A stretch of 64,000 nt of DNA from Oncomelania hupensis (taxonomy: Eukaryota > Mollusca > Gastropoda > Littorinimorpha > Pomatiopsidae), in assembly GCA_036898135.1 (NCBI GenBank), contig CM072513.1, positions 38,179,937 through 38,243,936 of the forward strand, given 5' to 3'. The first letter of the stretch is position 1, and each line of letters starts with the position of its first letter. Shown here one piece after another: positions 10,501 to 21,513 of this stretch. Both the position numbers and the translations under genes were made by a program. The notes under the pieces are model-generated. The model was not told where the DNA came from, ran no database searches, and saw nothing but the letters and a program-made list of their open reading frames with translations.

Positions 10501-10650
10501 AAGGTTCGTGGAGGTTAACGAACCTTTTTTCAAGGTTCTCAGTTCCTGAACCTTTTGGACAAATAAATAAATTAATTTAAAAAAGATTCAGCAAAATAGG
10601 TTCGGGACTTGAGAACCTCGAAAAAAGGTTCGTGAACTTCCACGAACCTT
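10501..10650. repeat. Foldback hairpin with GAACCTT motifs
   Basis: Arms of about 56 bp (10501-10556 and 10595-10650) are inverted repeats with a few mismatches. Each arm itself contains the internal inverted words AGGTTCGTG and AACGAACCT. The loop is AT-rich. Probably a small MITE. No other copy is in the window. Confidence 0.75.
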
Positions 10651-10689
10651 ACAGTTTATGAGAGCTATAAGAAGCTGCAGGAGACAGGC

Positions 10690-11252
10690 TGTAACACTCG
10701 TTATTTTTTATCAGTTGATTCAGCCCAGATGCTTGAAACCTGATAAGTGTAACTCAGATTCGATCGTTTATCCACGCAGCCTGCTCACTCAGCAACAAGG
10801 CAGAAGTCGTCGTATGTAGTTTTCCAACTTTATTCAGCGAACATCAACAACTGTATACAATCGCTTTTTCCACTCTCAACTTTTTCAACTCATACAGTGC
10901 GGTACATATAGAGTCTCTCTATACTCGAGAGAACTTTCGAATGATAGAGCGCGACACAACTTTAACCAATCAGAACAAATTTCGTCATCACTGTCTCACG
11001 TCATACAACCATATTTAGGATGGAAGCGTCTCTAGTTACCACTAGAATTATCCACACGCTTCGATCGATAGTAAACAACCAACTCTAGAAAATTCTCAAA
11101 TAATATCGACCAACTAAAATTATCAACGTTATACAAAGCTTCTTCTAACAACAATGCAAAATCAAATCAAAATACGTAAATACACTCTATTACTACTGCA
11201 TGCTTTGCGAAATAAAACGATCTGATCTATCGCGCGCGTCACAAACGTAACA
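10690..11252 (-). mobile_element. Solo LTR, family 2
   Basis: A 563-bp solo LTR on the minus strand, with a 5-bp target duplication CAGGC at 10685-10689 and 11253-11257. It begins TGTTACGTTTGTGACGCG and ends GTGTTACA on its own strand. It matches the plus-strand copy at 61546-62129 along its length, including a TATA-like region beside AGAGAGACTATAT (other copy) and an AATAAAGTTGGAAAAC polyadenylation-like region. No internal coding part remains. Confidence 0.88.
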
Positions 11253-11257
11253 CAGGC

Positions 11258-11937
11258 AAACGTGGGGATGAGGGAAGCTGCTGCTATCAAATCAGTCCAT
11301 GGACACTATATATAGAGTCCATGATCAGTCCTTTGGTCCTAATGGACTTTCATAGCAAAAAAATGAATAATGTTGAAGATGCGCTCATTACTTCCGTCCC
11401 CATTCTTAGGCATTGTACGCGTTATACATACTTTTTTGTAGCCCCGGTTAAAGTGTCTATGGGAAAAAAAATAATGTCCAATGAACACGCCCATAAAACT
11501 GTATTTCTCCATTCCTGCACGAACCTATGAATCCTTGTTGTGCTGCTCTTTACCTAGCGACATCCACACATCGCCAACTCTTTATCCCCTTCCCTCAACC
11601 CATGTCCCCACCATGACGACCTCCCTCCCCCTTCCACCACGCACTCCTTTGCTCGAACTCTTCACAACCTTTTCTATAACTGCTTTACAATAAAGGCACA
11701 AGCACCACACAGATTAAACCATCGGTGCGCGACGAACGTGGTCTAAGGCGTTGATGCAAATTGACAAAGAGAGAGCATTGTGTGCCTGTGGTATTGAGTG
11801 ATGCGTAATGACGACAGTATCAGTGTCCTCTGTTAGACTCACGAGGTGACCTTATTGAGGAACTGTCGTTTTAAGCTGCTTACGCGGTTATTTGAGAAAT
11901 TTCACCTCAGTAACGTAAATTAATAAACCCTTTAATG
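11258..11937. other. Unassigned stretch
   Basis: Short overlapping frames (11321-11693) show no recognisable domain or splice context. There is a pyrimidine-rich segment at 11540-11650. Confidence 0.5.
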
Positions 11938-12085
11938 GTAAAAAGGTAAAAAAGGTAAAGGTGGTCCCATAGCCTTGTGGCCGTAGGGGAGCGTGAGGTT
12001 GGAGATCACACTTATCTTGGGCCAGGTTAATGAGGGTGATGACCATCTCTCTCCCTCGCTGCTTAACCTTCCCCACCCTTAAGAG
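11938..12085 (-). repeat. Probable SINE fragment
   Basis: On the minus strand the stretch GGGAAGGTTAAGCAGCGAGG...CCCTCATTAACC aligns, with gaps, to 28690-28738 on the plus strand. That indicates a dispersed repeat. It is probably a SINE, but I cannot define the head or the tail. Confidence 0.4.
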
Positions 12086-12191
12086 AGTAGGTACTCGGTC
12101 ACAGTTGAGTCAACTGGGGCGTTGTTATTTGTCGCTTCACGTTTTGCGGTCACCCATCCAAGCTGCTTAACTTGCGACACAGTAGCGAGTG

Positions 12192-12319
12192 CTAAACTCT
12201 TTAATGATCATTGTAAATTTTTTTTTTTTTGGGGGGGGGGGGGTAAAAAACAACTTACAATGATCATTAAAGAGTACAATGATCATTATCATCAAACTCT
12301 TTATTGATCATTGTAAAAG
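12192..12319. repeat. Inverted repeats around a T/G homopolymer
   Basis: CTCTTTAATGATCATTGTAA near 12193 is followed by a run of T and then G, then its inverse TTACAATGATCATTAAAGAG (12254-12273), then another forward copy ending near 12319. This can form alternative hairpins. Confidence 0.8.
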
Positions 12320-13734
12320 GATTTTTTAATGGCTTCAGATTCACTGTAACATTTTTTTCCAACCCTTCCTCCACTCCTCAATCACACACCCATTCTCTGT
12401 CACCCCCTGAACTTTTAACCTCACCCACTCCCCATCTCCTCACCTAGGATCCTCCCCCTCCAGCAGTCTGACGCAGCATGGCTCTTCATATCCCACCCAG
12501 TAAAGTGTACCTCTTTATGAGTGAATTGAGCCTTTCCGTCCGCCATACCTCTTTCCACATTTTTAAGAGTTTCCATTGCCTTCCCCATACACACCTTCCT
12601 TGCTCCTTTCCTCTCCCCATATCTCTGTTATTTCCCCTTAAACGTATTATTGGAATATGAATTTAGTATGTTTATTTATTTATTAGCTTGGTTGCCCCCT
12701 TTTTTTAGGTTTAAGTATATATGTAAATAATTATTTACTTATTTTTATTGTATTTTATTTTTTATATTAAACAATTATTACTATTTCATTGTAACTTTAA
12801 ACTCTGCTCAGGGTATTTTTCATCCTTTTGAATAGTTTGACCTTTACTCACCTATTATCATTGCTTCTTTCTAAATATCATTTCATTCTTTCTTGGACTT
12901 TTGTTGGGAAGTAGTGTTTTGTGTTTTGTCCGCTTGAAGAACAGCTTAGTTAGAAAACGTGCACTGTGTTGTTGTCTTCTTGTTGTCCAAATTAGCATTC
13001 CTTGGGCTTATGTACACATGTGTTTCTCAGTGTGAATTTTAAATGCTAACAGTCTCTGTTTTATCCCAGTAGAAGTACAGTTTTCCTCCTTACAAGGGGG
13101 GTTGGGAGGTATGCATGGAATTCCGGTAGGTCTACACATTAAAAAAAAACCAACTAAACCATTCACTACTTTAGCGAACTACAAATCGACTGTCTTATAA
13201 AACAAGGACTGTGTTGAGCTTATATACTATCTTATTAAACAACTTAACAAAATAATAAAGCACCTGCGTCCGTTATCTAGTATTTGTTGACCTTGTTGGT
13301 CTCGGTACAAACTAACTTTAGTACATGTATTTTATAAAGACTGTTTCCTGTGCTGACTTCCAGCTTGAACTCCTCTTCTTCCCGTTTACTATCTCAAACC
13401 ATTTGTTAAAATTGCAAATTACTACGGAACAACGGAAAACAAGCAAAACTAAAGTATGAACTTAGTTGAATGCTGTATCAAGAATTTAAATCAACACTCA
13501 AAATGAATTGGCTTTCACACTGTTATCATTAAATTATTGTTTGACAATGCTCGAATGACATGACAAAACATTATAATACTATTTCGGACACACACAAAAA
13601 TCATCCAGAACACGCACAAAAAGATAATAGGACACGTAACCCTTTTCCTGATGAAACTGCATCAACAACAACCGCCATGCGTTTCAAACAGCTTCAGGAT
13701 TAATTGCTACAGTAAGATGACCAGTGCTTAGAGG
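12320..13734. other. Unassigned stretch
   Basis: AT-rich DNA with no gene. A C/T-rich patch lies at 12360-12640 and a TTTATT-rich patch at 12660-12790. Nothing matches other parts of the window. Confidence 0.5.
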
Positions 13735-13744
13735 CGTCTAAATA

Positions 13745-13825
13745 TTTGTGGCAACCGGGGATCAAATCCACGAGCTTTGAAACACAAAGATCACCTCTCT
13801 ACCCACTCAGCTTTTATTGAAACCC
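13745..13825 (-). repeat. Degenerate tRNA-like SINE relic
   Basis: The minus strand has an A-box-like AGCTGAGTGGGTAGAGAGG and a B-box-like GGATTTGATCCCCGG at tRNA spacing with a longer variable region. It is too decayed to be a functional tRNA. Confidence 0.4.
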
Positions 13826-14392
13826 CTCTTAATATTTTCGCTACATTACCGCGATGCACTGGCTAAGGAAACAAAACAGACTCTGGAACTATGACCAACA
13901 GCAAAACCACAGGCGCTCGTATCTGGATGCGATAGTGTCTCTCTATAGTGTGCATCCCTTTATAGTAATAATAAGACTCCTGTGAGCAAAACCATAGCAT
14001 ACAACGTGTCTTGAATTGGGACAATTATTATCTAGGACAATTGTTTAGGATCGTTCCATGCAACCAGACAATTAGTATCTATACGACAGAAGTAACGACA
14101 ACACAATACTAAAACTGTCCGACTTCTTACGGCCAAGTCTCATGTACAATTCAAAACATAGGCCTACCGAGTGTGGAGCTTAGTACTCATGCCTTACGGC
14201 TTTGGTTTTATTCGTGTATTGAAAGCTGATTTGTGCACCTTAACCTTTTTCGGACCTGGATAGTTCATAGAGCACGTCAGGGTGGCTTAACGCAGGTGCT
14301 GTAGTGGGCAGTAATACATGGGGATATTAATTTCCTACAAGATTTCAAGGAGATGCGCCTATGAATCAATAAACATTAAAGCTTGACGTATA

Positions 14393-14605
14393 CACCCACC
14401 ATTGGCGATATGGCAGACGGGGATAACCATCCCAAGAAAGAGAGGGTAGGGTCCTAAATCAAGAATGGACCACCAAAGCAATCATATTGCTTACTTTGAC
14501 ACTGAAATGGCCACTTTCATTTTGCCCACCGTAGGATTCGAACTTGGGTCATCAATATGCTGGCTAGGCGAACGCTCTACCACTGAAGTAAGGCAGTGGG
14601 TCAAA
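14393..14605 (-). mobile_element. SINE family C
   Basis: tRNA-like head at the high-coordinate end, on the minus strand: CAGTGGTAGAGCGTTCGCC (A box) and AGTTCGAATCC (B box). The tail end, low coordinates, contains ATTGGCGATATGGCAGAC. The second copy is at 23150-23397, also minus; there the head is better preserved and the middle differs. Confidence 0.7.
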
Positions 14606-14663
14606 GCCACCTTTAAGCTGGTGAATCAAACAACGATTACTTTGGTGCCACTGGGTATACTGA

Positions 14664-14705
14664 ACCGATAATGTCCCCGGACACAAAGCGTATAGGGGAG
14701 TGACT
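14664..14705 (-). repeat. SINE family B 3' end fragment
   Basis: ATGTCCCCGGACACAAAGCG followed by TATAGGGGAG matches the end blocks at 6072 and 17712. Confidence 0.5.
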
Positions 14706-15312
14706 GAACGGAAAGGGTTAAAGTTCCTTTTATACAGAACTGTGTATTGCCTACGGGCATGTATGAATGAATTGATTAACATTTCCGCACAAAGGCACTT
14801 TCACTGCGCTCGTGTATAAAATATGCAACTACCAATGCGTTCCTGAATAATTATTTTTATTTTGTATATTACTCGATGGAGCCAATGATCGCATTGATAA
14901 ATGAAGCAGGAGGAGGAAGAGGAAAAGAATGGTAGCGAGTCAGTTAAACCACAGGGGCAATACACGTTGGGCGGATCCCCAATTGCGCAGCAGTAGATTC
15001 CGCACAGTCTCGGTATCAATAGAAGGGGACCAACCGATCGAGTGCTCTCCAAGAAAGTTATCCAAACAATTATGACAACAAATGCATAAAAAAAAAGAAT
15101 TTATAGCACAAAATTACACTCTTGACCTTTTCAACGGCGAAATCATTATGCCGTAATAACCCCATTTGGTCTTGAAACATCCTTACACCTATCAAAAATA
15201 GACCAACAAAGCTACCCTTCAAACCAAATTTATGAGTTTATTTCCTTGTTTGCTATTATATTGTGTTTGTAATATGCTGTATAGGATTACGCATGCGGGT
15301 ATATATATATAT
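14706..15312. other. Unassigned stretch
   Basis: No gene found. A ~30-bp patch near 14964 (GGCGGATCCCCAATTGCGCA) is present in inverse, slightly changed form near 17930, so part of it is an unidentified dispersed repeat. Confidence 0.45.
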
Positions 15313-15468
15313 TTCCTATCCTATCCCGCAACTCGGAAGTCGTTGGGACACCACAGATGATCACTTAACCAGAGTACTCCATCTTTCTCTGTCCTCAGGC
15401 TTCGCTCAGTGTCAAACCAGTCCATTCTCCAATGTTGTCCTCCCACCTCATTTTTGGTCTCCCTCTTT
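15313..15468 (-). mobile_element. RTE LINE 3' end fragment
   Basis: On the minus strand this is the last ~150 bp of the RTE family described at 24388-26786: RPKMRWEDNIGEWTGLTLS-like coding, then the terminal GGGATAGGATAGG tail. It has small deletions and is 5'-truncated. Confidence 0.8.
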
Positions 15469-15540
15469 ACATAATTACATAAATAAAATAATACCAGACC
15501 TAATTATAACAGCCCCGCAGCAAGAATGAAAGTAGAAATC

Positions 15541-16483
15541 TTAATACATTTATAAGTTTAGCTCGGTCTGTGTGCGGCAAGGGTTACAGAGATAGGGAGA
15601 AAATGGTAAAGATTCACTGACACACTAACTCTCGCAAGGCTATGAAACATAGGTAGTCCAGCCACTTGTTAACAGTAAATATCACACATTTATTTCCTCT
15701 ACTCTATACAAAATCTTCTAATCTCTACACTAACTTAAATGTCCAAATTTCACTTCGAGTAGTTCGCTCCTTGATGGGTCTATGCAGCTACTGTTCTCGA
15801 TATTTGTTACTGTCTCATCATTGGGCTATGAGTTCTGTCTGTCCTATCATTCGTTTTTCTGGAAGAGTAGACTATCGCACAGTCCTTTTAGAGTAGTGTT
15901 CGTGCACTTCTTCTGTGGACTTAACAGTATAGTCGATGTGCGGTGATGTTGTCTCTTCTTCTTGGTAGTTGACTACGGAGCTAGTGGAGCCCAATGCTCT
16001 CGCTGCTCAAGGTTGCAGGCCACGTGTTAGGATTGCCTCTCTGTGGGGTTTCTTCCCTGCCGTGGACCATGATGCCTGCTCGTCTTCTTGTCAATGTCAG
16101 GCCCTGGCAATACTGCGATGAATGATTTTCACCGTCACCTGCTGAGTCTTTCTGAGAAAGATTTTACAACGTGCTTCCTGCTACCGTGCTGTTCAGACGA
16201 AGACTAACTATCCTCCCGCTGGGGTCTGCTATCGTGCGAGACTACGAGAATAGTAACGCCACCTAGTGGGGGATGCGGGCGATTGGTCAGCTGGATGAGG
16301 TCACGGCTTATCTTAGTAAAACTGTAGTCTACACATTCTGAGCCCAACCTAACTTCGGTCGTCTTCTAGTCAGCGACTTAACTTACATAGGTCAAAGCAG
16401 GCTAAACTATTTAAGTCGTGAAGTCTTAGTGCAGGGTCTGGCGGGAGGTCGACATTCCTCGGCTGAACAGCGACAGTCAAGGA
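15541..16483 (-). repeat. Diverged relative of LTR family 1
   Basis: The order of motifs matches the family-1 LTR on the minus strand: TTTAGCTCGGTCTGTGT, a GGTAAAGATTCACTGACACAC block, TAGTCCAGCCACTTG, AATATCACACATTTATTTCC, and near 16405 a GGCTAAACTATTTAA block. Identity is clearly lower than between the other copies, so it is an older or separate lineage. MITE T abuts it at 16484. Confidence 0.65.
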
Positions 16484-16779
16484 CGGTGTGACATCGTCAC
16501 AGTTCCTAGTATCTTAGCTGGGCTGGGAGCGAATGGGAGCATTCTGATTGGTCGACGCGTTACAAAATTCGACGCATGCGCACAGTGCTATCATAGTCTT
16601 CGTAAGGGTTAGGGTTAGGGTTTGGGTTAGAGTTAAGAGTTTAGGGTTAGGGTTTGGGTTAGGGTTAGGGTTATGACGCCTAAGAACTTCGTGAAAAAGC
16701 CGGCCCGACATGACCTGGCGCATGCGCAAAGGCGCTCGGATAAACTAGGAGACCCGGAACTTGAAGGATGTGACAACGG
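16484..16779 (+). mobile_element. MITE T with telomere-like core, copy 1
   Basis: A 296-bp element found again in inverse orientation at 23718-24014. The ends are imperfect inverted repeats (CGGTGTGACATCGTCACAG at left, GGATGTGACAACGG at right; in the other copy 13 of 14 end bases match). The centre (16603-16673) is a block of TTAGGG units mixed with TTTGGG and TTAGAG variants. Both copies carry the same variants and the same unique flanks (GCATGCGCACAGTGCTATCA and CCTAAGAACTTCGTG), so the telomere-like block is part of the element. No target duplication was found. Confidence 0.8.
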
Positions 16780-17705
16780 GCATGCTAGCTCAGGACGAGG
16801 TAGCGCAAGCTCCTAGGAGGTTAGCATCGCCAGGACTCTGTCTTCTTCGAGCTCCAGCATTTTACATTCGCTGAGGTGTTGGGCACCTTTTATTCCTACC
16901 ATCTGCCAACCTGCATTTCCACTGCGGCGGTTATCTGTTCAGCCTGCCTAGCCGACCTGCGTTTTCTACTGCGGCGGTCGCCGACCAGCATTTACTACTA
17001 CGGCGGTCAATAGGCTTTTCGAGCTCACACCTGCTCACGGAGACGTTCAGTCCCACAGACGCCCAGCATATGCGGAGATGAGGAGGACGCGCCGTCGGGG
17101 TGGAACGGGAGCCTACCCGGCGGTGGCAGTACAGAAGTCGAAGCTGCTGACGCGGACTGTGTGAGATTCCGCTACGTCACTCCACCTCAACCTACATCCT
17201 CCATCTTCTTCCTATAGGGCTCCGTTGGTCCCGGCGTCGGTCGTGCTGCGTGGAAGGGCCCTCCTCGCTTGACTTCCGTCTGCTTGGCCTCCGGCTGTCC
17301 TTCACATTTCTCTACGATTGGGCGACGCGGGGTTCCCTGTGGAGCGTGGCGACCTCCGGACTACAGGTGTCTCACCGCCAGTGGCACCCTGCGTTTGCCT
17401 ACCCAACCTCACGCGGCCTCTGCTTGGCCACCTCCTTGCGGCCCTATCGGCGCTTCTTTCAAGAGCCACATCGGCACACTTCCTCAGGACCGGCCCTGCG
17501 TCCTTCTTGGCACCCTTACGGCATCTCGCTGCGCATCCATGCGCTCCTCACCCTTGGCATTCTTACTACAGCTGCTCTTCTGCTTCATCATGGCTTCTTC
17601 CGATTGTAGCAGCAGCCTTGTGCGCTCCATCCTCAAACGACTTTCCACTACAGCAACATGACCTCTTCCTTCATCGTGCTTCACCTTCTTCAACATGACA
17701 TCTTA
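16780..17705. other. GC-rich segment with overlapping open frames
   Basis: Clearly more GC-rich than its surroundings. Three plus-strand frames (17250-17698) and one minus-strand frame stay open over the same bases, which reflects base composition rather than one gene. It may belong to the internal part of the retroelement whose LTR lies at 15541-16483, but no gag or pol motif is visible. Confidence 0.45.
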
Positions 17706-17711
17706 CTACAA

Positions 17712-17760
17712 CTAAGTCCCCTATATGCTTATGTGTCCGGGGACGGTAATCTACCTACTG
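17712..17760 (+). repeat. SINE family B 3' end fragment
   Basis: CCCCTATATGCTTATGTGTC followed by CGGGGACGGTAATCTACCT is the plus-strand form of the end block at 6050-6100. Confidence 0.5.
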
Positions 17761-18410
17761 AACTGAACTGCAGGGCCTAACTAGCCTTCTGGGACATATA
17801 ATACTTTTAACGTGCATCAATAGTGTTGTGAATGCAGCTTGCTGCTGTGAATAGGATTGAATATAAGAATGTTTTAAAATTACTATTAGGCCCGCAGAGC
17901 AAAGGCTGGGTAATAGCTTCTGCTGCGCCATCGGGGATCCGTCCAACGTGTAATGCCCTGTGGGTAAACGCTAGTTAACCCACTTCCAGCGCGAAAGAAC
18001 AGCATGGTGAAATAAATAGGCCTAATACATCGTCTTCGCTACAAATACTGGTTGCAATAGCGTTAACAATCGATCGTGCGTTGAAAATTTCATTGTACGC
18101 TCGACATCAGACCGCGTGATGCACAGCCGCCCGCATCTTAATAGTATTATAGTAAACGAATCACGATAGAGAAAAGCTCTTGCATCCAGATACGGACGCC
18201 TGGTGGCGTAAAGCATGGCACAAAACCGAAAAATGTTGACGACAGACCAGTTTAAAACAGCAATGTCTAAATTTGTCTGTTATGTTAAACCGTGGTATTT
18301 TTGCACCTGAAGCTTATTTGTTTTTGTTTGTTTTTTTCGTGCCCCCTCCCCTTTCCACACCTCCTACCCATGAGCGTACTATTATTGTGGATTTGTGCGC
18401 TTTACAACAC
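17761..18410. other. Unassigned stretch
   Basis: No gene found. It includes the inverse copy of the small GGATCC-containing repeat near 17930 (see 14964). Confidence 0.45.
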
Positions 18411-18460
18411 AAAATCATCATCATCATCAATCTTCATCAATCATCATAATCACGATTATC

Positions 18461-18494
<34 letters not shown>

Positions 18495-18513
18495 GTCGTC
18501 GTCGTCGTCGTCC
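18411..18513. repeat. (ATC)n/(GTC)n microsatellite
   Basis: ATC units broken by short AT-rich interruptions, ending in five or six GTC units. Confidence 0.9.
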
Positions 18514-19482
18514 AACTGCATCGTCATGGTAACACTAGACAGCTGAACCGGAACAAAAGTCTTAACAAACCATATGTTACAGGTTTGGTACACTACAATG
18601 ATCTGTAGGTCTTAACAAAGAAAGCAAATGTTGAAACATTCTACTCAACATTTGACAACTTTCCTCTAGCAAAGTAAATAAGGATTGACGCACTGGCACA
18701 TCCCTTCAAAGTCGGAGGGTTTCTCTGGAGAACTCCGATTAGTGTCCATCACTTAGTCAAGTAATCAATAATGTTACTCTCTCGTAATAATACTGTCACG
18801 TTCAACAAGCTACATTCCATTTCAATCGAATCGATTCAGTCATAGATCCATAATAAAAGGCTTTTATTCAGTAAAACTCCTAAACAGCGAAAGAAGCCTC
18901 ACTTATACTGTTATACTTAGATCTATAGGCTAAACTTTTATTTTAAATGTAAAAACATTTCACAATATATTCCCAAAGAAGTATAGGGTTAAATATATTC
19001 TACGGACCATGAAACCTAATTATTGAATATAAGCGATTACTTAATAAGCAGACTTGAATGAACATGAATCTACGGATGGGCCAGTTAAAAAGTGGCCATT
19101 TGTTCATTGTCCATCTTAGCGGTATAATAGCTCTGGTGGTTCAGTGTTGATGTATGCATATGTCCCTACCAACTATGTTAGCTGGGATGGTTATCCTGGT
19201 CTGCAGTATTACCAATGGTGGGCGTGGACGTTCAACTTCAATGTTCATTCATTATCCACGGCCCCATCCCATGTTTTCAACTGGAATTATGTCATGGATT
19301 ATAACAGTACATTACATGACTTATTCCTCTTCAATCGTGTAGGACTGGTTTATCCCTACTGACAGTGTACTGTAAGGGTATTTTCTGAAATACGCCACAA
19401 GCGTAAAAGTCGTCTTGAGAACACAGGAACCATGTGCTCATGACCATACTTAAATCAATCTTGATCGTCCTAAACGGCACGG
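18514..19482. other. Unassigned stretch
   Basis: Two overlapping frames at 19144-19362 are open on the plus strand. Neither has a recognisable domain or convincing splice sites, so no gene is called. Confidence 0.45.
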
Positions 19483-20238
19483 TGGCCTAATGGTAGAGCT
19501 TTGGCTTGCGGATCTGAAGGTCCCGGGTTCGAGCGCAGGCCGGGGCCTTGGGGAAAGACATTTTACTCCCGTTTCCTACTCCTAGGATTTTATTTTTAAC
19601 TAGCTTTTAACTTTTGGTAGGCAGACCTGGTCTGCCTCTTCATTTTAGCTTTTCAAAAATAATAGTACCCTATCCCATATTTTTATTTTTTGCTCCCATA
19701 TTCTGGCCTTCCTCCATGGCGGCGCCTGGATTGTTTGCCACTCCGTGACTCTCTCCTTTTCCTCCGGCATCAAGTTCACCTTCAACCCAGATGTTGCCTT
19801 AGAGCGCACCGTTTCTACACAATTCTTCAGTCTACGATTATCTTCTTATTCATCGAACTATTTTATTTACGTCTCTTATACGCATCATGTGTCCAGAGAC
19901 TTTAATCTAATTAACAAACAAACAAACTACTCCTTCGGATGAGAGTATAAACCGAGGTCTAGTCTGTGTCGCATACATTCCATCATAACGGACTTTAAAG
20001 ATCCTGAGGATCATATATCCTAGACGGGTGAGTGCCGGTGACAGGAACACAGCCAGCATGCACCAAGGTCCTCCTACCACATCCCTGGCTGCCCAGGGTT
20101 GTGCTCAGTTGTCTGGAGCGTTATTACGATGCGCCCAAAAGCTGCAATTGGCGCCTCGAGCCGCTTGAGTTAGATCCTGTATCGGCCAGCGCCTTGAGTC
20201 GCCAAGTACGGCAAAATATGTGCGCTATATAAATCCTC

Positions 20239-20240
<2 letters not shown>
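19483..20240 (+). mobile_element. SINE family A, split by a later insertion
   Basis: The head (19483-19583) has the tRNA-like A box GGTGGCCTAATGGTAGAGC and B box GGGTTCGAGCGC. The body resumes at 19927 (ACTCCTTCGGATGAGAG) and ends GTGCGCTATATAAATCCTC before an (AAT)n run. The intact copy at 52531-52950 shows the uninterrupted junction, which proves the insertion. Confidence 0.82.
19584..19926 (+). mobile_element. Retroposon inserted in SINE A
   Basis: A 343-bp insertion flanked by the 8-bp direct repeat CTACTCCT (19576-19583 and 19927-19934), with an AACAAACAAAC tail. Its end (CATGTGTCCAGAGACTTTAA then TCTAATTAAC) resembles the end of SINE family B, so it is probably a diverged member. No coding capacity. 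Confidence 0.7.

Positions 20241-20306
<66 letters not shown>
20241..20306. repeat. (AAT)n tail microsatellite
   Basis: It directly follows the GCGCTATATAAATCCTC end of SINE A, so it is best read as an expanded retroposon tail. Confidence 0.92.
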
Positions 20307-20307
<1 letters not shown>

Positions 20308-21440
20308 CTGTACATCTGTCATACTCGGCAATGACTGACTGAATACTAGAGGTTAGGGGAGAGGTTGGGGGATGTACATTTATTTAAAAAAAATAAGAAA
20401 AGCACGGCTTATTATCCTATACCCCAATTTAAAAAAAATCTTAGATGTTTCATACCTCCATCAAAAAATATGCATATCGGCTAAATTATAGGTAAGCATA
20501 CAGCTCATTTCCGTATCTAGTACGATGGAAGTCAAAAGACATTTCACTGCAGGCATGCTGGCATGAAAGTTCGGCGTTTTAATTAAATGTCAATTACCAT
20601 AATATCAGTAGTTATCCCAGGAAAAAGAATAAACCATCTTGAGTCTTTTTTTTTTAACCGCACACCTAAAAGCAAACGCTAATGCAATGTAATTTGAGGG
20701 CCTTCTTCAGCGACTTGTTTACGGATGTAGGCTAACAAATAGGCTACCCACTGCGAAGCTTTTTGTTGTCATAAAGTTATATTTGTTGACACACCCTTTC
20801 AGCTGATTTTCTGTACGTGATTTGGATTTCCTATACGTTATATACCCCTATTTGCCATAAGTTACGAACAAACCTGCTTATTTATAATGTACAAAGGTCA
20901 AGTCATAGCTGTATGCGTTGTAGCTTTGCGCCATGTGGCTTCGAGCATTCACTATAATATCACACAAAGCTGTTTTCTTGCAAAAATCAATCGGCACAGT
21001 TCGATCTAGGCTTGCCTGGAAACTATGCAGCCAAGTCAGTTATAGGGCTAATCGCTTCACGTGAGCCTTGCAAAGTTGTGGCCCTATCTTGTAGAATAGA
21101 CCTACACTACTACACCTAGCCACAAACCGCAGAACTTTGATAATCGCACAACAGAATCAGCAATTTAGAGTACTTAACTGAACGGACCGTGTGGTGTAAC
21201 CCCCTTTCATAAAGCCTTCTCAATGTATCAATAGTACATTCACATGTAAGAAAGAGAATGTTTGATGTCAAGAATAAGCAGGAGTTTAAGCTGGTGAAAT
21301 TGTTACAATATTAATATTAAATCTTTTTAATTAACTAATTACTTTTTTTAATGTTGTTGTTGGTCTAAAATCACTATGTGTAAAGATATTAAATTAATTA
21401 AATGAAATCAATGTATCACTTTTATACCTTTCATTATAGC
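20307..21440. other. Unassigned stretch
   Basis: No gene, RNA gene or window-internal repeat was recognised. Confidence 0.5.
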
Positions 21441-21501
21441 ATTACATTACATGGTTGTTGTTTTAGGTCCAGCGGACTCTTCCGAGCCAAATCAGGACCA
21501 G
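21441..21501 (-). mobile_element. Ultra-short copy of retroposon R
   Basis: The ~42-bp end of family R plus an ATTAC tail, with the same GGTCCTGATTTGGCTC start on the minus strand. It is flanked by TTTCATTATAGC (21429-21440) and TTTCATCATAGC (21502-21513), 11 of 12 bases identical. Confidence 0.8.
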
Positions 21502-21513
21502 TTTCATCATAGC

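Noticed and set aside
16603..16673. TTAGGG block as a chromosome end or fusion point
   Set aside because: A second copy at 23823-23894 has the same variants and the same flanks inside a MITE.
17250..17698. Protein gene in the GC-rich block
   Set aside because: Three plus frames and one minus frame are open over the same bases, with no recognisable domain. Composition explains it.
19144..19362. Small membrane-like protein in two overlapping frames
   Set aside because: No splice sites, no conserved motif, and two competing frames. Not supportable.
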